A DNA stretch of 64,000 nt from Paenibacillus sinensis (GTDB taxonomy: Bacteria > Bacillota > Bacilli > Paenibacillales > Paenibacillaceae). Of the stretch, positions 1-7,689 are shown piece after piece (position 1 is the first letter of the stretch; the number at the start of each line of letters is the position of its first letter). The stretch is taken from positions 13,847 to 77,846 of the forward strand of contig NZ_JAHCMB010000239.1 in assembly GCF_019904155.1 (NCBI RefSeq). Reading direction: 5' to 3'. A program made the position numbers and the translations under genes. The notes under the pieces are model-generated. The model was given only the letters and a program-made list of their open reading frames with translations. It did no database searches and was not told where the DNA came from.

Positions 1-506
1 ATATGGTATATTTTGTCATAAAAGGTCAAAAAAACAGGAAGACAGCACAAAAAGTTCCCTCAAGGCTTCCGACATTCGCCCATATTCTGAAATCAAGTCA
101 ATAGAAAGGGATTAGAAAACCGTCAAAAGCCTTGTAAATCTTGGCCACTCCCTGTCCAAGCATTATATTTCTTCACAGGAATGCAATACCGCCATTGCGG
201 CGGGCCTCTTTGCGGGATTGATGCTCTCAAGAGGTTTATTTGGGACCTGGCGAGGAGGTAAATACACTTTTGCAGTTAGTCTTGTCAGTAACGATGTTAG
301 CCCCTATTATACTAATTAAAGAAGGCTTGGAGTTAACAGCAGCACGATAATTTTGATTCTTGTGTTGGTCATCGTTCATGGAGGCGATGGATTTTAGAGG
401 TCTTCAATTCGTACATCAAGAGCTAGGGTTGGCGGCAATTCAGGCGTATCTTCATTGGTGAAACAAAAACAAACGCAAAGCAATTATTCTAAGTGACAAA
501 ATAAGA
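1..506. other. Left-edge stretch without a recognisable gene
   Basis: No supported gene was found in the first half kilobase. A plus-strand frame is open from 116 to 319 (67 codons) and reads like ordinary protein in its second half, but it follows a stop at 113-115, has no ATG near its beginning and no ribosome site. It could be the decayed end of a gene. The bases before 534 carry the AGGGGAGCA ribosome site of the signal peptidase gene. Confidence 0.4.
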
Positions 507-533
507 TCAAGGTAATCTAAGGGGAGCAAGGAC

Positions 534-1010
534 ATGCAATATATCCTGATTTTGTTCATGCTGCTGGTTTCGGGGATTGGCGACAATTCGGCCTACAAGC
601 ACTATGTTGCGGACGGACCGTCGATGGAGCCGACGATTGCAGCAGGAGAGCGTCTGACTGTAGACACCCAATACTACTCGAACCATGTCTTTGAGCGGGG
701 CGACCTTATCGTATTCAAGGCGCCGTCCACGGATGTCACCTTTATTAAACGGGTTGTAGGCTTGCCCGGAGAAAAAATCAAGCTGGTCGGAAATGTCCTG
801 TACATCAACGGCGCTCCGCTTAAGGAAACGTATCTGCAAGGCCCGGTCGACCCGGACAGCCCCAATGGCGATATGGAGGAAATGAAAATTCCGGAGAACA
901 GCGTATTTGTATTGGGCGACAACCGCGGCGACAGCGTGGACAGCCGGATGCTGGGAGCCATCGCTGAGGATCAGATTATCGGGAAGGTTGTTCAAAACTG
1001 GCATCCATAG
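534..1010 (+). CDS. Signal peptidase I (S26 family)
   Basis: Membrane-bound serine protease that removes signal peptides from exported proteins. The 158-residue product has one N-terminal hydrophobic segment (about residues 2-15). The catalytic serine is Ser30 in the SMEPT motif and the general-base lysine is Lys72 in FIKRVVG. The C-terminal box GDNR...DSR is present near residues 127-137. Length fits the short Gram-positive SipS-type enzymes, although the N-terminal anchor is short with almost no cytoplasmic tail. The ATG at 534 follows a purine-rich AGGGGAGCA site. Bacilli usually carry several such peptidases, so which paralogue this is cannot be told. The next 130 bases are a VOC-protein remnant, so nothing is clearly cotranscribed. 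Confidence 0.93.
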   Translation: MQYILILFMLLVSGIGDNSAYKHYVADGPSMEPTIAAGERLTVDTQYYSNHVFERGDLIVFKAPSTDVTFIKRVVGLPGEKIKLVGNVLYINGAPLKETYLQGPVDPDSPNGDMEEMKIPENSVFVLGDNRGDSVDSRMLGAIAEDQIIGKVVQNWHP

Positions 1011-1137
1011 AGATTCGGAAAAGAATCTATTTCGGGTTCCTGCGTTTCATTTTAATACGGGGGATATTGAGGAAGCTTACAACTGGTTTAACTTTAGAGA
1101 CCCCGACGGCAACCACTTGATGGTATGCAAATGCTGA
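1011..1137 (+). pseudogene. 3' remnant of a VOC/glyoxalase-family gene
   Basis: Immediately after the signal peptidase stop, one frame reads a typical VOC-superfamily C-terminus: a FHFNT...DIEEAYNW stretch followed by FRDPDGNHLMVCK, ending at a TGA at 1135-1137. The two parts are normally separated by about 20 residues that are missing here, and the rest of the protein is absent. I read it as a deleted relic of a bleomycin-resistance/dioxygenase-like gene. Confidence 0.6.
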
Positions 1138-1187
1138 TCCAAGCCCTGCCGCTAAGCTAAGTATCAATCAAATAAAGGGAAGTTTTG

Positions 1188-1422
1188 ATGACCCTTGAAG
1201 CCTTTTACACCAACCTGTCCCAGGAAGACAGCGCGTTGTTCGCAGAAATTGCCGAATCTGCAATACAGCTCGGATATAGGCCGAAAAAGTCGAGAACCGA
1301 AGCAATCAACTATGTCTTTACCGGCAGTCAGCGTGCCTGGCATTACCATTACCACAAGCGAACTGCCGGAGATCAAGGAACTGCTGGAGCGGCAGCCTCT
1401 ATTTTGCGCAGAAAGGAAATGA
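1188..1422 (+). pseudogene. Broken small gene, two frames
   Basis: An ATG at 1188 with a GGGAAG ribosome site opens a frame that reads like real protein for about 45 residues (MTLEAFYTNLSQEDSALF...). From about 1310 the protein-like sequence moves to another frame (VPGITITTSELPEIKELLE...), which stops at 1420-1422, four bases before the next gene. Either a frameshift or a deletion junction separates the two parts. The family is not recognised. Confidence 0.4.
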
Positions 1423-1425
1423 ACC

Positions 1426-1848
1426 ATGATTCAATCTATCGTCCACATCGCGCTTGTCGTCAAAGATTACGATGAGGCTATCGAATTCTATACCCGGAAG
1501 CTGAATTTCGTATTAGTCGAGGATATTGACCAGCCGGAGCAGAACAAACGCTGGGTTGTCATCTCGCCTCCCGGTTCCGTAGGAACGACGATTCTGTTAG
1601 CGAGAGCCTCCAAACCGGAGCAGGAGCCTTTTATCGGAAATCAGACGGGCGGGAGAGTATTCCTGTTTCTGAACACGGATGACTTCTGGCGGGATTACAA
1701 CGATATGGCTGCCAAAGGCATTGAATTCGTCCGGGAGCCGAAGGAGCAGCCTTATGGCATGGTTGCGGTATTCAGGGATCTGTACGGGAACCAGTGGGAT
1801 TTGCTTCAGCTCAATGAGGATCATCCCATCATGAAGCGGATGAAGTAG
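1426..1848 (+). CDS. VOC family (glyoxalase/bleomycin-resistance-like) protein
   Basis: A 140-residue single-domain member of the vicinal oxygen chelate superfamily. It opens with the characteristic IVHIALVVKDYDEAIEFYTRKL strand-helix, in which His7 is the first expected metal ligand. It closes with a DLYGNQWDLLQL strand that carries the second-half ligand position. Such proteins form dimers with two paired beta-alpha-beta-beta-beta modules and act as lyases, dioxygenases or drug-binding proteins. The substrate cannot be inferred. The ATG at 1426 sits eight bases after AAGGAAA. The gene follows two broken genes, one of them a remnant of the same superfamily, so the locus seems to have lost VOC-type genes. 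Confidence 0.85.
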   Translation: MIQSIVHIALVVKDYDEAIEFYTRKLNFVLVEDIDQPEQNKRWVVISPPGSVGTTILLARASKPEQEPFIGNQTGGRVFLFLNTDDFWRDYNDMAAKGIEFVREPKEQPYGMVAVFRDLYGNQWDLLQLNEDHPIMKRMK

Positions 1849-1868
1849 CGGGCAGGAGATACGCTGAC

Positions 1869-2342
1869 ATGATTCAGTTCGCGAACCTGCTGATCCCCGC
1901 TGCCGTTCTGCTGCCCAATTTGTTATATGCCTTTTGGCCGGCGGTCAACGTTCCTGAAATTACGGATTCTCCCAAGAGTCTTGTGTATAAAATAGCCGAA
2001 GGCGTAGGTAGGGCAGGGGTTATGATAGCCCCCCTGTTCTCCGCTTCCCCGCAGATTGATCTGTATGAACTCCTGTTCTTGTCCGGAATGTTAATCTTCC
2101 TATTGCTCTATTATGCCGGTTGGGCAAGGTATTTGGCGGGCGGCCGGGAATGGGCGCTGCTCTTTCTTCCGATGGCCTGGGTGCCTGTTCCTATGGCTGT
2201 CGCGCCCGTTCTTTTTTTCATATGCGCTTCGCTCTTTATACATTCCCCCCTGCTGCTAATGAGCGGCCTGATACTTGGAGCCGGGCATATACCGGCCAGC
2301 CTGCATATTTACCGGCAATTCACAGAGAGCAATAAAAAATGA
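1869..2342 (+). CDS. Integral membrane protein, unknown function
   Basis: A 157-residue protein with four or five predicted transmembrane segments (about residues 3-24, 48-60, 66-86, 92-112 and 116-135) and a short polar C-terminus. It has no motif I recognise. It starts 20 bases after the VOC gene with a GCAGGAGAT ribosome site, so the two are probably cotranscribed. Its stop overlaps an ATG (ATGA at 2339-2342), although the next gene more likely begins downstream at 2429. Confidence 0.65.
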   Translation: MIQFANLLIPAAVLLPNLLYAFWPAVNVPEITDSPKSLVYKIAEGVGRAGVMIAPLFSASPQIDLYELLFLSGMLIFLLLYYAGWARYLAGGREWALLFLPMAWVPVPMAVAPVLFFICASLFIHSPLLLMSGLILGAGHIPASLHIYRQFTESNKK

Positions 2343-2428
2343 AATTTCAGTATCGAGGTTGCCAAGGCATTGAATTTACGGTTGGACAGATTGGCCCGGC
2401 AGCAAGACCGTACATGAGGAGGTATTAT

Positions 2429-3268
2429 ATGAAAAACCGATTAATTCTGATTGAAGGGCTCCCCGGCTCGGGAAAATCAACAGTCGCTCAGCTTACGGCG
2501 CAGCTGCTTGCGGAACAGAGCATCAAGGTACAGCTATATCTGGAAGGGAATCTCGATCATCCGGCGGATTATGACGGAGTCGCCTGTTACATGCAAGAGG
2601 AGTTTGAGGCGCGGAAGACGAGAGCTCCCGGCATCGCTGAAATGCTGGATACCCGGGCGAAGAGACTGGGGGAGGATGTGCTTATTCCCTACCGGAAGCT
2701 GCTGAACGAAGAAGGGCTTGCCATTCCGCAGGAGGCGCTGGAGGATATGATGACCCGGGATCTATACGAGCTTCCCTTTGAACGGCATGTCCGGCTGATC
2801 GCGGAGAATTGGGAGCGTTTCGGCACAAGCCACCTTCATGACCCGGCCGTCTGCATGTTCGAATGCTGCTTCATCCAGAACCCGATCACGATGGGGATGG
2901 TCAAATGCAATAGATCCAAGGAAGAGGTCGCTTCGTACATACGAAGGCTGGAAGAGGCGGTCAAACCGCTGAACCCTCTGCTGATTTATGTGAATCAGGA
3001 GAATCCTGCGGCTGCCTTTATGAAAGCGGTTAAAGAGAGACCTGCGGAATGGTCCGAAGGGTTCATCTCTTATTATACAAATCAGGGCTTCGGCCATGCA
3101 AAGGAATGTAAAGGAATGGAAGGTGCAATACAGGTGCTTCTGGAGCGCAAGGAATGGGAGCTTGAGATTCTGGGTCTTCTGGACATTGAGACATGCATGC
3201 TGGATAACTCGAGCTACAGCCGGGATGCCTGCACAAGCGCTCTACAGGCGATTCTGTCAGGAAAGTAG
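2429..3268 (+). CDS. P-loop kinase-like NTPase
   Basis: A 279-residue cytosolic protein opening with MKNRLILIEGLPGSGKST. The Walker A loop covers residues 10-18, which is typical of small-molecule or nucleoside kinases. The middle contains an RDLYELPFERH segment and an FECCFIQNP stretch, in which catalytic carboxylates and lid residues would be expected, but the substrate is not identifiable. The ATG at 2429 is chosen because of a strong GAGGAGG site seven bases upstream. An upstream in-frame ATG at 2339 overlaps the preceding stop and would add 30 residues before the P-loop strand that do not look conserved. Similar proteins are common and uncharacterised in Bacillales. Confidence 0.7.
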   Translation: MKNRLILIEGLPGSGKSTVAQLTAQLLAEQSIKVQLYLEGNLDHPADYDGVACYMQEEFEARKTRAPGIAEMLDTRAKRLGEDVLIPYRKLLNEEGLAIPQEALEDMMTRDLYELPFERHVRLIAENWERFGTSHLHDPAVCMFECCFIQNPITMGMVKCNRSKEEVASYIRRLEEAVKPLNPLLIYVNQENPAAAFMKAVKERPAEWSEGFISYYTNQGFGHAKECKGMEGAIQVLLERKEWELEILGLLDIETCMLDNSSYSRDACTSALQAILSGK

Positions 3269-3621
3269 GGAGGCGACAGCATAAGGTTCTTTGAACCGGG
3301 AAAATCCGCCAATATTCTGCTGCATCTGCTGCGGGCGGGCATGACTTTCTAACCTTTCAGCAGCAGCTATTCTTCATGTTCTTCGTCTTGCTTGAATCCC
3401 ACTGTGTTTTTCTTCTGTTACTCACCCGTTAATCCCCGCGAATAACTGAACCATTCGATACATCCTTCCCTGCAATTTTATTTAGCCATGATTACAGGCT
3501 CACACCTTTGCACAGATGCCCCTTTTCAGGTAGTTGCTTGTCTCAGGCGGACAATCATACAGGAAGTCCGGGAGGCGTGAGCGTACTGTATAGCAGGCTT
3601 GTGAGAAAGGAGAGGGACGTT
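3269..3621. other. Intergenic gap without a recognised gene
   Basis: About 350 bases between the kinase and the ATP-grasp gene. No convincing gene, RNA or terminator was found. The last part holds the GAAAGGAGAGGG ribosome site for the gene starting at 3622. Confidence 0.4.
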
Positions 3622-4284
3622 ATGGCAGGAAGACAGCTGGCAAGCAAATGGCGTAAGACGGAAGCGCTGCTGAGCGACAAACGGATATGCGGCTATGTAC
3701 CCAGAACGGTTACTTACAGCGGCACCGCCTTGCATTCCATGCTGAACCGGTACGGCGTCGTTGTAATCAAGCCGATTGTGGGCGGAGGCGGATACGGTGT
3801 TATCAAGGTGTTCCATGACGCCAGAGGCTACGGCTTCACCTACATGTCGGCGACCAGGGCGTTCGGGAGCTTTGCAGGAATGGAGAAGGCGCTGTCACGG
3901 GTCAAGGTGAAACGGCGCTATCTGATCCAGCAGGGTATCTCGCTGGCAAACATCGGGGACCGTCCAATTGACTATCGGGTGAAGGTGGTGAAGAACGGCG
4001 AACATTGGGAATTTCGTTCCATGGTTGGCCGCCTGGCCAGACCCGGTCTGTTCGTGACCAATCTGTGCAAGGGAGGAACGATGCTGACCTGTTATCAAGG
4101 GCTGCGGCGCTCGCTCCCGAAGCAGAAAGCTGCTGCCAAGAAGAGAGAAATGCGGAATTTGACACATGTCTGCATCGAGGTATTGGAGCGCCATTTTCCG
4201 GGAATCGGAGAGCTTGGATTTGATTACGCTGTGGATCGTTCAGGGCGAATTTGGATACTGGAAGTCAATACAAGACCCCAATAG
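3622..4284 (+). CDS. YheC/YheD-type ATP-grasp protein (spore-coat associated)
   Basis: A 220-residue member of the ATP-grasp family that contains B. subtilis YheC and YheD. Visible elements are an IKPIVGGGGYGVIKV glycine-rich loop (about residues 52-66), a YLIQQGISL strand, DYRVKVVKNG, and the C-terminal metal/ATP-binding strand GELGFDYAVDRSGRIWILEVNTRP. B. subtilis YheC/YheD are longer; this protein keeps essentially only the ATP-grasp part. It ends right after the EVNTRP motif, where relatives usually continue for a further 10-20 residues, so a slight C-terminal truncation is possible. The ATG at 3622 is chosen for its AAAGGAGAGGG site. An in-frame start at 3508 lacks a ribosome site. Confidence 0.8.
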   Translation: MAGRQLASKWRKTEALLSDKRICGYVPRTVTYSGTALHSMLNRYGVVVIKPIVGGGGYGVIKVFHDARGYGFTYMSATRAFGSFAGMEKALSRVKVKRRYLIQQGISLANIGDRPIDYRVKVVKNGEHWEFRSMVGRLARPGLFVTNLCKGGTMLTCYQGLRRSLPKQKAAAKKREMRNLTHVCIEVLERHFPGIGELGFDYAVDRSGRIWILEVNTRPQ

Positions 4285-4404
4285 ATAAAGAAAACGCTTT
4301 AATTTTCCGATAGTAAATATAAGAACAGAAAAACTTAAATATTCGTAAAATTGTAATGGAAAAAAGGAATTTTTTTTATTATACTACCAAAGGTTGAAAA
4401 ATCC

Positions 4405-4504
4405 TGTGTATAACTTTTATCCCCAAATTCCACTGCAGTTTAATCGAGGAAATGAACGCTATACACAATCTATGCACAGGATTTCCACATGCTCCTGTGG
4501 ATAT
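4405..4504. promoter_or_regulatory. Cluster of six DnaA-box-like 9-mers upstream of sda
   Basis: Within 100 bases lie six matches to TTATNCACA/TTATCCACA: 4405-4413 (minus strand, exact TTATACACA), 4417-4425 (TTATCCCCA, one mismatch), 4459-4467 (CTATACACA, one mismatch), 4470-4478 (CTATGCACA, one mismatch), 4481-4489 (ATTTCCACA, two mismatches) and 4496-4504 (minus, ATATCCACA, one mismatch). In B. subtilis, DnaA boxes in the sda promoter couple its transcription to replication initiation. The same arrangement is seen here by eye. Confidence 0.75.
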
Positions 4505-4506
4505 TA

Positions 4507-4542
4507 GGAACACTTGTTCGAGAATAGATAGTTTGCTATGAT
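4507..4542 (+). promoter_or_regulatory. sda promoter with overlapping LexA-like palindrome
   Basis: A well-formed SigA promoter, TTGTTC (4514-4519), 17-bp spacer, TATGAT (4537-4542). Its -35 hexamer lies inside GAACACTTGTTC (4508-4519), which matches the GAAC-N4-GTTC core of the Gram-positive LexA (Cheo) box. Whether LexA binds here is inference. Confidence 0.6.
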
Positions 4543-4579
4543 TAGAGAGAACCAAATAAAGGAAAGGTAGGTGAACGTT

Positions 4580-4723
4580 GTGGTGGAATTATCGGATGAG
4601 ATGTTGCTTGACTCTTATCATAAAGCCATTGAACTTCAGCTGGAGCATGATTTTATCGCACTGCTGCTTGTTGAAATTCTAAAACGGAACTTACACTCTC
4701 CAGAAGATGCGGTGCTCCAATAG
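4580..4723 (+). CDS. sda: Sda, sporulation histidine kinase inhibitor
   Basis: A 47-codon gene starting with GTG. The product is the small helical-hairpin checkpoint protein that binds sporulation sensor kinases (KinA-type) and blocks phosphorelay entry while replication is impaired or in progress. The recognisable core is ELSDEMLLDSYHKAIEL, then a second helix DFIALLLVEILKRNL, matching the family's LSDELLIESYxKA and DFIELIxxEIxRR pattern. The start is GTG at 4580 or 4583, behind an AAAGGTAGGTGA ribosome site; a GTG at 4571 is too close to that site. Six DnaA-box-like sites and a LexA-like palindrome lie just upstream, and a terminator follows. Confidence 0.85.
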   Translation: MVELSDEMLLDSYHKAIELQLEHDFIALLLVEILKRNLHSPEDAVLQ

Positions 4724-4780
4724 TGGTTTAGACCTGATAACGACGAACTACATATCATTAAACCGCTGCTGTTATGAAAT

Positions 4781-4838
4781 AGGGTATCCTGATGAGCTTC
4801 GAGAAATCGCTTGCCCCTCGGGATACCCTTTTTGTTGT
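4781..4838 (+). terminator. Rho-independent terminator after sda
   Basis: GGGTATCC (4782-4789) pairs with GGATACCC (4821-4828), followed by TTTTTTGTTGT. It ends the sda transcript and separates it from the convergent reductase gene. Confidence 0.8.
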
Positions 4839-4870
4839 ATTTAGAGCCTAGGTAATAAGATCCAGGGCAA

Positions 4871-5872
4871 TTAGAGCTTCAGATTGCTGCTGTGTCCCGG
4901 GGACAGCTTGGCTTCAGGGTCGATATACACCTTGGCGTTGTTGACCGCTGTCGGAGCTTCTCCGAAACCGACGGCAATAAGCTTCAGCTTGCCGGGGTAT
5001 GTGGTAATGTCGCCGGCTGCGAAGATGCCGGGGATGCTCGTCTCCATCCGCGAATCAACGATGATGGAGTTGTTCTCGATCTCAATTCCCCATTCGGCAA
5101 TAGGTCCGAGCGAAGAGACAAACCCGAAGTTAACGATAACACTGTCAACTTCAATGTCCTGCTTCTCCTTCGTCTTCACATCCGTTAATGTGACCTTCTC
5201 GATAAATCCGTCGCCATGAAGTTCAGTGATCTCGGAAGGCGTAATGACCTTGACTTTGGACTTCATCAGATTCTCCACGCTGTGCTCATGCGCACGGAAC
5301 TTGTCGCGGCGGTGAATCAGCGTAACCTCAGCGGCTACCGGTTCCAGCATAAGCGCCCAATCGACTGCGGAGTCTCCGCCGCCGCTGATGAGCACCTTCT
5401 TGTCCTTGAACGAGTTCAGATCGCTCACGAAGTAATGAAGATTCGCTTTCTCGAACCGTTCCGCACCCGGGGTTTCCAGACGACGGGGTTCAAAAGCGCC
5501 GACCCCAGCCGTAATGATAACGGCCTTCGCATGGTATTCCGCTTTGTCGGTTGTAACGATGAAATGCCGCTCTTCTTGTTTAACGACGGATATGACCTTT
5601 TCCTCCAGGCAGATATTGCTTTGGAACAGATCCATTTGACGGGAAAGATTGTTTACGAGTTCTTGAGCGGTTATTTTTGGAAATCCTGCCACATCATAAA
5701 TATGCTTTTCCGGGTACAGAGCGGCAAGCTGGCCGCCCAGTTGGGGCATACTCTCTATTAAGGTAACGGTAGTCTGGCGCATACCGCCGTAGAACGCGGC
5801 GAACATGCCGGCCGGACCTCCGCCGATGATTAGCAGATCGCTCATGGGAACGTCGGGTTGCTGGGAAGTCAC
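4871..5872 (-). CDS. yumC: Ferredoxin--NADP(+) reductase, YumC type
   Basis: Thioredoxin-reductase-like flavoprotein that exchanges electrons between NADPH and ferredoxin/flavodoxin. The 333-residue product carries the FAD-binding motif GGGPAGMFAAFYGGMR near the N-terminus, and the family-specific ESMPQLGGQLAALYPEK and YDVAGFPKI segments. It also has the NADPH loop GGGDSAVDWAL, an HRRDKFRAHEHS stretch and the C-terminal FAD motif AAGDITTYPGK. The CxxC of true thioredoxin reductases is absent, as expected. The start is GTG at 5872 behind GGAGGTG. An in-frame ATG lies 27 bases further in, and a frame extension to 5905 lacks a ribosome site. It is divergent from the NADH dehydrogenase gene, and yumB and yumC are also neighbours in B. 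subtilis. Confidence 0.93.
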   Translation of the reverse strand: MTSQQPDVPMSDLLIIGGGPAGMFAAFYGGMRQTTVTLIESMPQLGGQLAALYPEKHIYDVAGFPKITAQELVNNLSRQMDLFQSNICLEEKVISVVKQEERHFIVTTDKAEYHAKAVIITAGVGAFEPRRLETPGAERFEKANLHYFVSDLNSFKDKKVLISGGGDSAVDWALMLEPVAAEVTLIHRRDKFRAHEHSVENLMKSKVKVITPSEITELHGDGFIEKVTLTDVKTKEKQDIEVDSVIVNFGFVSSLGPIAEWGIEIENNSIIVDSRMETSIPGIFAAGDITTYPGKLKLIAVGFGEAPTAVNNAKVYIDPEAKLSPGHSSNLKL

Positions 5873-6069
5873 AGGATTATTACACCTCCGAGTTGATATA
5901 ATCAATTTGCCATACTACTCAATTATAACCACAGCCGAGCCATCCTGCAAAGAGACAGTCAGGCAGGAAAACGGGGATTCCAGGATTATCTGATAACAAT
6001 TGCTATTTGCCAAATAGCACGATATTATTTAAAATATATATGATATTTTTTTGAATCCTTTAAGTTTTA

Positions 6070-6100
6070 TTGGAATTTATTCTAATTCCATGTGTATAAT
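6070..6100 (+). promoter_or_regulatory. Probable promoter of the NADH dehydrogenase gene
   Basis: A consensus -10 TATAAT (6095-6100) follows TTGGAA (6070-6075) with a 19-bp spacer in an AT-rich stretch. The spacer is longer than ideal. Confidence 0.45.
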
Positions 6101-6153
6101 TTCACAAAAATAAAGCAGAGAAAATCTGTATGGCTGTTGGAAGGAGCCGGAAC

Positions 6154-7347
6154 ATGAACAGCATTCCCAAAATCGTTATTCTAGGTGCGGGCTACGGAGG
6201 CATTTTGACCGCACAGCGTCTGCAGAAAGCACTGAACTACAATGAGGCGGATGTTACGCTCGTTAACCGTCACGAGTACCATTACTTTACGACCCATCTT
6301 CATATGCCCGCAGCGGGTACAGACAGCATTGAGCACTCGCGCGTTGCGATTTCCAAGCTGATTGACGAGTTCAAAATTGACCTGGTGAAGTCTTCCGTCC
6401 AGGAAATTCGGACCCAGCAGAAAAAAGTGATTCTGGAGGACGGCACCCTGTCCTACGATTACCTGGTCATCGCGCTCGGAGGAGAACCGGAGACCTTCGG
6501 TATCCCGGGACTGGACAAATACGCCCTGACGATCCGCAGCATTAACTCCGTTCGCCTCATTCGCGAGCATATTGAGTACCAGTTCGCCAAATACAAGAAT
6601 GAAGGCAACCCGCAGGAGCATATCAATTTCGTAGTCGGCGGCGCGGGCTTCAGCGGAATCGAATTCGTCGCCGAGCTGGCCGACCGGATTCCGGATCTGT
6701 GCAAGGAATACGACATTGATCCGAGCATGGTCAACATCTATAATGTGGAAGCCGCACCAACCGCGCTCCCGGGCTTCGCTCCGGAGCTCGTTGAGCATGC
6801 CATGAACGTGCTGAGCAAGAAGGGCGTGACGTTCAAGATCGGCGTTGCGATCAAGGAATGCATGCCTGGCGCCGTACTGCTGGCAACAGGCGAAGAAATC
6901 AAGGCATCGACCATTGTCTGGACGGGCGGTATTCGCGGCAACCGTCTGATCGAAGCCGCAGGCTTCGAGGCAATGCGCGGACGCGTCAAGGTTGACGAGT
7001 TCCTGCGCGTGCCGGGACATGACAACATCTTCATCATTGGCGACGGTTCGCTCGTCATGGGCCCTGAAGGACGTCCTTATCCGCCGACAGCCCAGATTGC
7101 GATGCAGCAAGGCGAGTGCTGCGCACATAATCTGGTAGCCGCAATTCGCGGACAGCAGTCTAAGAAATTCGTGTTCAGCAACAAGGGCACGGTCGCTTCC
7201 CTGGGCAAGGGTCAAGGCATCGCCGTTGTCGGAGACAAGAAGTACAAGGGCTGGGTTGCCGCGCAGCTGAAGAAAGTCGTCGACATGCGCTACCTATTCA
7301 TTATCGGCGGTATTCCGCTGGTGCTGAAGAAAGGCAGATTCCTGTAA
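6154..7347 (+). CDS. yumB: Type II NADH dehydrogenase (YumB/Ndh-like)
   Basis: Single-subunit, non-proton-pumping FAD enzyme that passes electrons from NADH to menaquinone at the membrane face. The 397-residue product opens with the FAD-binding loop VILGAGYGGILTAQRLQ. A second dinucleotide motif VVGGAGFSGIEFVAEL is near residues 158-173, followed by FIIGDGSLV and PPTAQIAMQQGE in the C-terminal FAD/quinone region. The C-terminus has a basic amphipathic and hydrophobic stretch suited to membrane docking. The ATG at 6154 follows GGAAGGAG. An upstream ATG at 6130 has no such site. The downstream 84-residue ORF starts two bases after the stop, so the two form an operon. Confidence 0.9.
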   Translation: MNSIPKIVILGAGYGGILTAQRLQKALNYNEADVTLVNRHEYHYFTTHLHMPAAGTDSIEHSRVAISKLIDEFKIDLVKSSVQEIRTQQKKVILEDGTLSYDYLVIALGGEPETFGIPGLDKYALTIRSINSVRLIREHIEYQFAKYKNEGNPQEHINFVVGGAGFSGIEFVAELADRIPDLCKEYDIDPSMVNIYNVEAAPTALPGFAPELVEHAMNVLSKKGVTFKIGVAIKECMPGAVLLATGEEIKASTIVWTGGIRGNRLIEAAGFEAMRGRVKVDEFLRVPGHDNIFIIGDGSLVMGPEGRPYPPTAQIAMQQGECCAHNLVAAIRGQQSKKFVFSNKGTVASLGKGQGIAVVGDKKYKGWVAAQLKKVVDMRYLFIIGGIPLVLKKGRFL

Positions 7348-7348
7348 A

Positions 7349-7603
7349 ATGCGTCACTGCAGCGTGCAGGTAAGGGGGCTGCTGACCCGGGAGGAGCTTG
7401 ACCGGTATAACGGTCTGATGGAGGTTGGCTCTTACCTTGAGGACCAGAGCCGGTATGAACTGGCCTATATCGTCCAGAAAGAGGTGGACATTCTGATCCT
7501 TCCCGCGATCGAGCGGCTGAAGGAGAAGAGTCGTGCCCGCGACCGGGCAACTGCCAATTATTTGAAAGCCCTGCAGGACGGGGAAGTGGAATCCGAGTCC
7601 TGA
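7349..7603 (+). CDS. Small conserved-looking protein of unknown function
   Basis: An 84-residue soluble, helix-rich, charged protein starting one base after the NADH dehydrogenase stop. Translation is probably coupled, since no strong ribosome site is seen. The sequence is rich in Glu, Arg and Leu (EELDRYNGLMEVGSYLEDQSR...), with no Cys pair, membrane segment or motif I recognise. Being placed between ndh and a clear terminator suggests a real gene. No function is proposed. Confidence 0.6.
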   Translation: MRHCSVQVRGLLTREELDRYNGLMEVGSYLEDQSRYELAYIVQKEVDILILPAIERLKEKSRARDRATANYLKALQDGEVESES

Positions 7604-7620
7604 TAGCTCGAAATAAAGAA

Positions 7621-7662
7621 GGGTGCGTCCGAGGCGTTCAACACGCCAGGGACGCACCCTTT
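7621..7662. terminator. Bidirectional terminator
   Basis: GGGTGCGTCC (7621-7630) pairs with GGACGCACCC (7650-7659), with an inner GGCGT/ACGCC extension. It is followed by TTTGTT and preceded by an A-rich run, so it can serve both the plus-strand operon and the convergent hemQ gene. Confidence 0.8.
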
Positions 7663-7689
7663 GTTACGTTTCAGTCCAACCCACAATCC

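Noticed and set aside
116..319. 67-codon open plus-strand frame near the left edge
   Set aside because: It has no start codon near its beginning, no ribosome site and no recognised family. Kept only as a possible relic.
6181..7215. 344-codon minus-strand frame opposite the NADH dehydrogenase gene
   Set aside because: It is an antisense shadow with no ribosome site or domain.
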